Below the pieces are notes generated by a model, which was not told the DNA's origin, searched no databases, and saw only the letters and a list, made by a program, of their open reading frames with translations. The translations under genes were made by a program, and so were the position numbers. A DNA stretch of 10,020 bases from Acidobacteriota bacterium (lineage in GTDB: Bacteria > Acidobacteriota > Terriglobia > Terriglobales > Acidobacteriaceae). The stretch spans positions 1 through 10,020 of the forward strand of contig JAJZFE010000299.1 of NCBI GenBank assembly GCA_021798655.1, in the 5' to 3' direction. Shown here piece after piece: positions 5,630 to 10,020 of this stretch. Positions within the stretch are counted from its first letter, which is position 1. Every line of letters starts with the position of its first letter.

Positions 5630-5685
5630 ATCTATAGAGCGACACCTGGGAGAAATAAGCTCTAATGGCCTCGATCCAACGCTGC

Positions 5686-6573
5686 CTACATCGAAGCAGA
5701 GAGGCTCTGCTCCAAGCTCACCGAGCGCACGTCCACCTCAAACTCGTAGTTCGCACCGCCGAAACCAATCACCGGAATATAGGCCGGAAACACAGTGATC
5801 CCCACGTCAGCAAGACCAGCCGCTTGCAGCATGGGCATCACCGGCTCAAGGGGCTGTACCGTATACACCTGGCAGCCGGTGATGTCGCCCCAGTTGGCGC
5901 CCGCGTCAGCCACATACCCGCGCAGCTTTTGCAGCACAAACGCCGCCTTCTCCTGCATCCCCTGCGGTGACACGTCGCCTGCTGCAATCACGCGGTTCGG
6001 GTTGCTGGCATTCTCCGGACTTCCTGAAACTACGAAGTCAGGCCCCGCAGCCATCCTGCCTGCCTTGCGGGGAACAGCAAAGGTGTACGCGCTCAACACG
6101 GTCGATGTCGGTGGAGCCTGCGCGGGCGCAGTATTGCTCCGCGCGATCGCCACACTCTCCTCGACCGTGAATCCATTGCTGCGAAGCGAAGACAGGTAGG
6201 TCTTGTTGAACTCCGCAAACTCCGGCCGCGTGAGGCGTCTGGGTATCCGCAGCTCACAGCCCGCAAGCGAAGCGAGCGGCCGACCTTCCGCCTTGATCGC
6301 TCGGGCCATCCACGCGAAGCCCAGCTCCATGGGAACAGGGTGGCGCAGGCGGACTCGCTTGAATGCGAAGCCCTCCGACGCAACAACAGCTGCTGAAAAT
6401 GGAGCTCCGGACTCTGGCAGATAACCGAATCCACCCTGTCGCACCGGGATCACGGCCGGCGGAATGGGCATGTCCGGTTGGAGACCCTTCGCGAGTGCAG
6501 CGAGAGGCGCCGACGAAGCCATCGCAACACCGGTCGCAGCGCGCAGTACATCCCGCCGAGTCATCCGATTCAA
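5686..6573 (-). CDS. Tat-signal RidA-like protein, resembles CnbZ deaminase family
   Basis: A 295-residue protein with a twin-arginine-type N-terminus (MTRRDVLRAATGVAMASSAP, RR at 6-7), so it is probably exported folded. The C-terminal half (about 175-288) looks like a RidA/YjgF fold: 'GDVSPQGMQEKAAFVLQKLR' (199-218), 'ADAGANWGDITGCQVYTVQP' (222-241) and a final 'NYEFEVDVRSV' strand (275-285). The middle section ('SLAGCELRIPRRLTRPEFAEFNKTY', then 'ARSNTAP' and 'SAYTFAVP') matches my recollection of proteins annotated 2-amino-5-chloromuconate deaminase CnbZ. The arginine that binds substrate in RidA imine deaminases is not evident, so the reaction is open. The start is TTG at 6573, set by GAGGAG 6 bases upstream; an in-frame ATG at 6564 would be 15 bases from that site. 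It lies 89 bases downstream of the oxidase operon and may be co-transcribed, but no functional link is evident. Confidence 0.68.
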   Translation of the reverse strand: MNRMTRRDVLRAATGVAMASSAPLAALAKGLQPDMPIPPAVIPVRQGGFGYLPESGAPFSAAVVASEGFAFKRVRLRHPVPMELGFAWMARAIKAEGRPLASLAGCELRIPRRLTRPEFAEFNKTYLSSLRSNGFTVEESVAIARSNTAPAQAPPTSTVLSAYTFAVPRKAGRMAAGPDFVVSGSPENASNPNRVIAAGDVSPQGMQEKAAFVLQKLRGYVADAGANWGDITGCQVYTVQPLEPVMPMLQAAGLADVGITVFPAYIPVIGFGGANYEFEVDVRSVSLEQSLSASM

Positions 6574-6579
6574 CGTTCA

Positions 6580-6585
6580 CTCCTC
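6580..6585 (-). promoter_or_regulatory. Ribosome binding site selecting a TTG start
   Basis: On the minus strand this reads GAGGAG, 6 bases before the TTG at 6573-6571. The spacing is good for TTG and too long (15 bases) for the ATG at 6564. Confidence 0.65.
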
Positions 6586-6662
6586 AAAAGGACCGGACAC
6601 GGACACGTTACGGATTGCTACGACATACCCACACGAACGCGCGCTGCGCAAACGCTGCCGGA

Positions 6663-7013
6663 CTACCAGAGACCCCACGTACGGCTCAGGTAGTCCGTCA
6701 GCGTCATCGTAATCAACACCAGGAACATGAAGAATCCCGCAGCGATCGTCACCTTGATCAGCCGCGTCTGATACGCCACGTGCATGAAGAACAGAATCAC
6801 CACCACAGCCTTGAACGACGCAATGCCCAGCGCGATCACCGGGTTCAGGACGCCCATGTCCTGGTACGCCGCCAGCACCGTAATCGCCGTGCCCGCCAGC
6901 AGCGTCGCAAAGACGTAGCAGTACTGCAGCGGCGTCACAATGTGATGTTCGGCGTGCTCCGGGTTCGTCACGTTGCTCGGGTCGTGGGCTTGGTCGTGGG
7001 TCGCGTGGCTCAT
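6663..7013 (-). CDS. ctaF: Cytochrome c oxidase subunit IV (prokaryotic COX4/CyoD-like)
   Basis: A 116-residue inner-membrane accessory subunit of the terminal oxidase, thought to help assembly or stability rather than catalysis. It has a histidine-rich soluble N-terminus (six His within residues 1-24), then three hydrophobic helices (about 31-50, 56-80, 86-108). The second helix contains 'ASFKAVVVILFFMHVAY' (65-81), the K...FFMH signature of the prokaryotic subunit IV / CyoD family. The length fits this family. The ATG at 7013 has AAGGA 6 bases upstream, and the gene starts 36 bases after the subunit III stop. It is the last clear oxidase gene of the operon. The ctaF name follows the caa3 operon convention; coxD and cyoD are used for equivalents. 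Confidence 0.88.
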   Translation of the reverse strand: MSHATHDQAHDPSNVTNPEHAEHHIVTPLQYCYVFATLLAGTAITVLAAYQDMGVLNPVIALGIASFKAVVVILFFMHVAYQTRLIKVTIAAGFFMFLVLITMTLTDYLSRTWGLW

Positions 7014-7049
7014 GGCTGTTCCTTCAGAGGGGGGTTTCTAGGCTTGGGC

Positions 7050-7814
7050 TTAGTGCAGCGGATGACGGTTGATCAGGTACAGCAGCGGAAACAGGAACAG
7101 CCAGACAATATCGACAAAGTGCCAGTACAGCCCGAAGTTCTCAATCGGTGCAACATACCCTTCGGTAAAATCGCCCCGCTGCGCGCGCTTGATCAGCCAG
7201 AACAGCAGGCCGATGCCGATGATCATATGCAGCGCGTGCATTCCCGTCATCGCAAAGTACAGGAAGAAGAAGATCTGCGTATGCTGCGCCATGTCCGGCG
7301 CCAGCGGCTCTTCCTGCAGGCCATACGCGTGCGGATTCACAAACTCTGCAATGCTGAAGTTCGCGCCCGGAATGTGGTGCTTCTCGTACTTCTCGTGATA
7401 CTCAATGGCCTTGACGCCAAGGAACACCAGGCCGAAGAACGTGGTCAGTACCAGCATCAGCACCAGCACGCCCTTCTTCCGCACCTCCGACGCCCACACA
7501 CCCAGCGCCATGCAGAAGCCCGAGCTGATCAGCACCACCGTGTTGAACGCGCCCAGCGGCACGCTCAGCTGGTTCGATGCCACCGCAAACGCCGGGTAGT
7601 ACCAGTTCCGATACAGCAGGTACGCGAAGAACATGCCGCCGAAGAACATGATCTCGGTCAGCAGGAACAGCCACATCCCGAAGCTGCCCGCCTCGCGCTG
7701 CTGCTCTTCGGTCTCAAAGTGGTGCCGGTGCTGCGGCAGCACAACGTGCTCATGCTCGCCGTGCGCCGCGTGGCCGGCCTCATGCGTGTGCGGATTTGCA
7801 ATCGCGCTATCCAA
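7050..7814 (-). CDS. ctaE: Cytochrome c oxidase subunit III
   Basis: A 254-residue polytopic subunit that packs against subunit I and supports sustained proton uptake. A histidine-rich head (nine His within residues 9-32) precedes the first helix, '[20 protein letters not shown]' (43-62). E54 there corresponds to the conserved subunit III glutamate (the SEVMFF motif of mitochondria). Other family landmarks are '[19 protein letters not shown]' (182-200) and the C-terminal '[20 protein letters not shown]' (225-244). The start is TTG at 7814: the frame has no ATG until residue 47, and GAGGTGA lies 6 bases upstream. The first 8 bases, TTGGATAG, overlap the end of subunit I, including its TAG stop, which suggests translational coupling. 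Confidence 0.95.
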   Translation of the reverse strand: MDSAIANPHTHEAGHAAHGEHEHVVLPQHRHHFETEEQQREAGSFGMWLFLLTEIMFFGGMFFAYLLYRNWYYPAFAVASNQLSVPLGAFNTVVLISSGFCMALGVWASEVRKKGVLVLMLVLTTFFGLVFLGVKAIEYHEKYEKHHIPGANFSIAEFVNPHAYGLQEEPLAPDMAQHTQIFFFLYFAMTGMHALHMIIGIGLLFWLIKRAQRGDFTEGYVAPIENFGLYWHFVDIVWLFLFPLLYLINRHPLH

Positions 7815-9474
7815 CGGTCGTCACCTCATGCTTGGTCTTGTTCGCGAGCCACTCGTAGTCATAGGCCTCATGATCCATGATCGGCGTCTCAATGAAATTC
7901 TCGGTCAACGGCGGCGACTGAATCTGCCACTCCAGCCCGGTCGCCTGCCACGGGTTGTTGCCCGCAATCGCGCCGTACTTCAGGCTCCAGCCCAGGTACA
8001 GCAGCGGCAGCAGGAATCCGACTCCCAGCACCGTCGCGCCTGCCGTCGACAGCACGTTCAGCACCTGGAACTCCGGCGGATACGCCGCATAGCGACGCGG
8101 CATCCCGAGGTACCCCAGAATGAACTGCGGCATGAACGTCAGGTTGAATCCGATAAAGCTCGTCACCGCGGACAGCTTCGACAGCGACTCCGGGTACATC
8201 CGCCCCGTCATCTTCGGCCACCAGAAGTGGATGCCCGCCAGGAACGCCATCAACATGCCGCCCACCATCACATAATGGAAGTGCGCCACAATGAAGTACG
8301 TCTCGGTCAGGTGAATGTCCATGCCCAGCGCGCCCAGGAACACACCCGTCAAACCGCCGATCGTGAACAGCCCGATGAACGCAAACGCATACAGCATCGG
8401 CGTCTCAAACGTGATCGAACCCTTCTGCAGCGTGAACGACCAGTTGAACACCTTGATCGCCGAAGGCACCGCGACCAGCATCGTCAGCAGGCTGAACACC
8501 AGCGCCGAGTAGTTCGAAACACCCATGATGAACATGTGGTGCTCCCACACAAAGAACCCGAACAGCGCAATCGCCACCGAGCTGAACGCCACCGCCGAGT
8601 AGCCAAACACACGCTTCCGGCTGAACGTCGAGATCACCTCGGAGATCACACCCATGCCCGGCAGAATCATGATGTACACCGCCGGATGCGAGTAGAACCA
8701 GAACAGATGCTGGAACAGTAGCGGATCGCCACCCTTGCTCGGGTCAAACACACCGATGCCGATCGTCCGCTCCAGCGCCACCAGCACCAGCGCAATCGCC
8801 AGCACCGGCGTGCCCAGCACCATCAGCAGGCTCGCCGCATAGTGCGACCACACGAACAGCGGCATCCGGAACCACGTCATCCCCGGCGCGCGCATCCGGT
8901 GGATCGTCACGATGAAGTTCAGCCCTGTAAAGATCGACGCAAAGCCGGCAACGAAGATACCCATCGCCGTCGTGATCACGTGCGTGTTCAGATAGTGCGT
9001 CGAGAGAGGGGTCGTGAACGTCCAACCCGTGTCCACACCGCCCAGCACCAGCGCCGCCATCGTAAACAGGCCGCCGATCAGGTACAGGTACCAGCTCAGC
9101 AGGTTGATCTTCGGAAACGCAAGATCCTTCGCTCCCAGCATGATCGGGATCAGGAAGTTCCCCAGCGTCGCCGGCACCGACGGCACCAGGAACAGGAAGA
9201 TCATGATGATGCCGTGCATCGTGAAGAACTTGTTGTACGTATCCGCCGCCACCAGGTCCGACTGCGGCGTCAGCAGCTCCAGCCGGATCAGCGACGCGAA
9301 CGCGCCCCCGATAAAGAAGAAGAACGTGATCGACACCAGGTACAGGATCGCGATCCGTTTGTGGTCGCCCGTCAACAGCCAGCTCATCATGCCGTGCTCG
9401 TTGTTGATGTAGTGACGCTTCGGCATCTTGGCCGTGCTCTGGTCAGGCAGAGAGACTATTGTCGTGGCGCTCAT
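7807..9474 (-). CDS. ctaD: Cytochrome c oxidase subunit I, A2-type caa3
   Basis: The 555-residue catalytic subunit, which reduces O2 to water and pumps protons across the inner membrane. Heme ligands are H87 and H400 (low-spin heme) and H398 (high-spin heme). CuB ligands are H263, H312 and H313, and Y267 (HPAVY) is the cross-linked tyrosine. The D-channel aspartate is D117 (GAKDLAF) and the K-channel lysine is K341 (IKVFNW). Where A1 oxidases have the helix VI glutamate (GHPEV), this protein has YSHPAV (261-266), the A2-type signature in which Tyr-Ser takes over. 'MPRRYAAYP' (458-466) is the usual late landmark. Position 311 is Glu directly before the CuB His pair (WEHHMF), where Ala or Gly is more usual. 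ATG at 9474 overlaps the subunit II stop as ATGA. About twelve helices and the length fit the family. Confidence 0.98.
   Translation of the reverse strand: MSATTIVSLPDQSTAKMPKRHYINNEHGMMSWLLTGDHKRIAILYLVSITFFFFIGGAFASLIRLELLTPQSDLVAADTYNKFFTMHGIIMIFLFLVPSVPATLGNFLIPIMLGAKDLAFPKINLLSWYLYLIGGLFTMAALVLGGVDTGWTFTTPLSTHYLNTHVITTAMGIFVAGFASIFTGLNFIVTIHRMRAPGMTWFRMPLFVWSHYAASLLMVLGTPVLAIALVLVALERTIGIGVFDPSKGGDPLLFQHLFWFYSHPAVYIMILPGMGVISEVISTFSRKRVFGYSAVAFSSVAIALFGFFVWEHHMFIMGVSNYSALVFSLLTMLVAVPSAIKVFNWSFTLQKGSITFETPMLYAFAFIGLFTIGGLTGVFLGALGMDIHLTETYFIVAHFHYVMVGGMLMAFLAGIHFWWPKMTGRMYPESLSKLSAVTSFIGFNLTFMPQFILGYLGMPRRYAAYPPEFQVLNVLSTAGATVLGVGFLLPLLYLGWSLKYGAIAGNNPWQATGLEWQIQSPPLTENFIETPIMDHEAYDYEWLANKTKHEVTTVG
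7821..7827 (-). promoter_or_regulatory. Ribosome binding site for the subunit III TTG start
   Basis: On the minus strand this reads GAGGTGA, 6 bases before TTG 7814-7812. It lies within the last codons of subunit I (near 'EVTTVG') and fixes the unusual start. Confidence 0.65.
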
Positions 9475-10020
9475 GGCTTCACCATCTCCGGAGTAGTTGT
9501 GCCCGCGGGGGGCGTGGGGGGCGCGGCCTGGTCCGACGTGGACGTCATCAGCGTCTGCTGCACCCGGTAGTTCGTCTGGAGGCCCTTCAGGTACTCCACC
9601 AGGTCAATCAGTCCGTCTTCGCTGATCTGCCCCTGGTACGTCGGCATGATCGGCGCAAAGCCCGCCGTCACATGCTGTGAAGGATTCAAAATCGCGTCGC
9701 GCAGGTACGCATCGTTCACCAGCACCTGGCTGCCATCGGTCATCGTCAGCTTCGTGCCATACACGCCGGCCAGGTTCGGTCCGCGCGCTGCAGCGTTGCC
9801 GCTGTGGCACTGGTTGCAGCCCAGGCTCGCAAACAACCGCTCGCCGTTCTGCGCCAGGCTCATGCCGCTGGTCGACTCATGCAGCCACTTCTGGTAATCC
9901 TCCGGCGTCAACACCGTCACTTCGCCGATCATCCCCGAGTGCTGCGTGCCGCAATACTGCGTGCAGAACAGGTGATACGTGCCCACCTGCGTCGCCTGGA
10001 ACCACACCGTCGAGTAGCGC
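9471..10020 (-). CDS. ctaC: Cytochrome c oxidase subunit II with fused cytochrome c (5' end outside window)
   Basis: The last 182 residues of subunit II are present; the frame stays open past base 10020 (R-Y-S-T precede 'VWFQATQ'), so the GTG at 10007 is an internal valine, not a start. Counting from the first complete codon, the CuA loop is C19-T-Q21-Y-C23-G-T-Q-H27-S-G-M30, the site that takes electrons before heme a. Gln replaces the Glu that is usual between the two cysteines, a position that binds through its backbone. The first CuA histidine and the membrane anchors lie outside the window. A class I cytochrome c domain follows: C68-N-Q-C71-H72 and probable axial M125 (PIMP). This fusion defines caa3-type oxidases. 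The tail is Pro/Thr/Ala-rich and probably disordered. The stop overlaps subunit I by 4 bases. Confidence 0.96.
   Translation of the reverse strand, partial: RYSTVWFQATQVGTYHLFCTQYCGTQHSGMIGEVTVLTPEDYQKWLHESTSGMSLAQNGERLFASLGCNQCHSGNAAARGPNLAGVYGTKLTMTDGSQVLVNDAYLRDAILNPSQHVTAGFAPIMPTYQGQISEDGLIDLVEYLKGLQTNYRVQQTLMTSTSDQAAPPTPPAGTTTPEMVKP

Larger units (their letters stand above)
5516..5665. repeat. MITE/REP-like palindromic intergenic element
   Basis: A 150-base block bounded by the perfect 9-base inverted repeat TTAGAGCTT (5516-5524) / AAGCTCTAA (5657-5665). Similarity continues inward to about 14 bases with two mismatches. Nested inside are a second inverted repeat, GCTCTATA (5560-5567) / TATAGAGC (5633-5640), a central hairpin at 5572-5590, and two copies of a 15-base self-complementary word. 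There is no coding potential and no transposase. If the ends are GAGCTT/AAGCTC, they are flanked by TA on both sides, as in IS630/Tc1-type insertions, but this is weak evidence. It fills most of the gap between the CnbZ-like gene and the LOG gene. Confidence 0.5.
5418..5685. other. Repeat-rich non-coding gap between two minus-strand units
   Basis: Together with 5365-5417, this is a non-coding stretch of about 320 bases between the LOG start and the CnbZ-like stop. Possible reading frames are short, cross the hairpins and have no ribosome binding site. The content is dominated by the hairpins and repeats listed separately. No -35/-10 promoter for the LOG gene was convincing, although one must lie here or upstream of the CnbZ-like gene. 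Confidence 0.55.

Noticed and set aside
5420..5665. Small 81-codon plus-strand frame running through the repeat island.
   Set aside because: The apparent repeat in the protein (RRAGGP) is just translation of the DNA repeat. There is no ribosome binding site.
6574..6662. A terminator between subunit IV and the CnbZ-like gene.
   Set aside because: Only stems of about 3-4 base pairs could be drawn (around GCGTTTGCGC) and no T-tract follows, so read-through cannot be excluded.
6363..7880. A 505-codon open frame on the plus strand opposite the oxidase subunit III and IV genes.
   Set aside because: Its product is an R/H/Q-rich low-complexity string with no domain or ribosome binding site. It is the mirror of strong GC3 codon bias in the real minus-strand genes.
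1..10020. CRISPR arrays, tRNA or rRNA genes, prophage or toxin-antitoxin modules.
   Set aside because: I saw no regularly spaced repeats with spacers, no cloverleaf or rRNA-like conserved stretches, and no matching protein families.

Overview
This window looks like chromosomal DNA of an acidobacterium of the Terriglobia type (Granulicella, Terriglobus, Edaphobacter and relatives). Two neighbouring genes encode secreted families that are largely confined to, or strongly expanded in, Acidobacteria: a TIGR03435-type 'soil-associated' protein and a TIGR03436-type VWFA-related protein. High GC with C/G-ending codons, TTG/GTG starts backed by strong Shine-Dalgarno sites, and hairpin-rich intergenic repeats agree with this. 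The species cannot be named from the sequence.

Plus strand, 1-1083. The window opens in the last 48 codons of a SnoaL/DUF4440-like protein. A 147-base spacer follows, then a complete peptide-importer-type ABC ATPase that has no permease beside it here. Everything after this is on the minus strand, so 1084-1234 is a convergent junction.

Minus strand, 5364 down to 1235. This is a compact unit, listed in transcription order: LOG-family phosphoribohydrolase, TSUP (TauE/SafE) anion permease, SemiSWEET sugar transporter, DUF971 zinc protein, secreted TIGR03435 protein, secreted VWFA protein. TSUP/SemiSWEET and SemiSWEET/DUF971 each overlap by 4 bases and the remaining gaps are 24-76 bases, so co-transcription is likely. 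No shared pathway is evident.

5365-5685 is non-coding and is the most structured DNA in the window. It holds several perfect mini-hairpins whose loops all have the form C-GNA-G, a 15-base repeat present twice, and a pair of inverted repeats (5516-5524 / 5657-5665) that bound a roughly 150-base MITE- or REP-like element.

Minus strand, 10020 down to 5686. This is the distal part of a caa3-type cytochrome c oxidase operon: subunit II with fused cytochrome c (5' end outside the window), subunit I, subunit III and subunit IV. II/I and I/III overlap by 4 and 8 bases. Subunit I has the YSHP signature of A2-type heme-copper oxidases. An 89-base gap separates the operon from a Tat-signal RidA-like protein resembling the CnbZ deaminase family.

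Most genes are ordinary. The items worth a second look are the repeat island, the LOG-to-VWFA gene cluster, the exported RidA/CnbZ-like protein, and a duplicated 18-base unit at the start codon of the VWFA gene.
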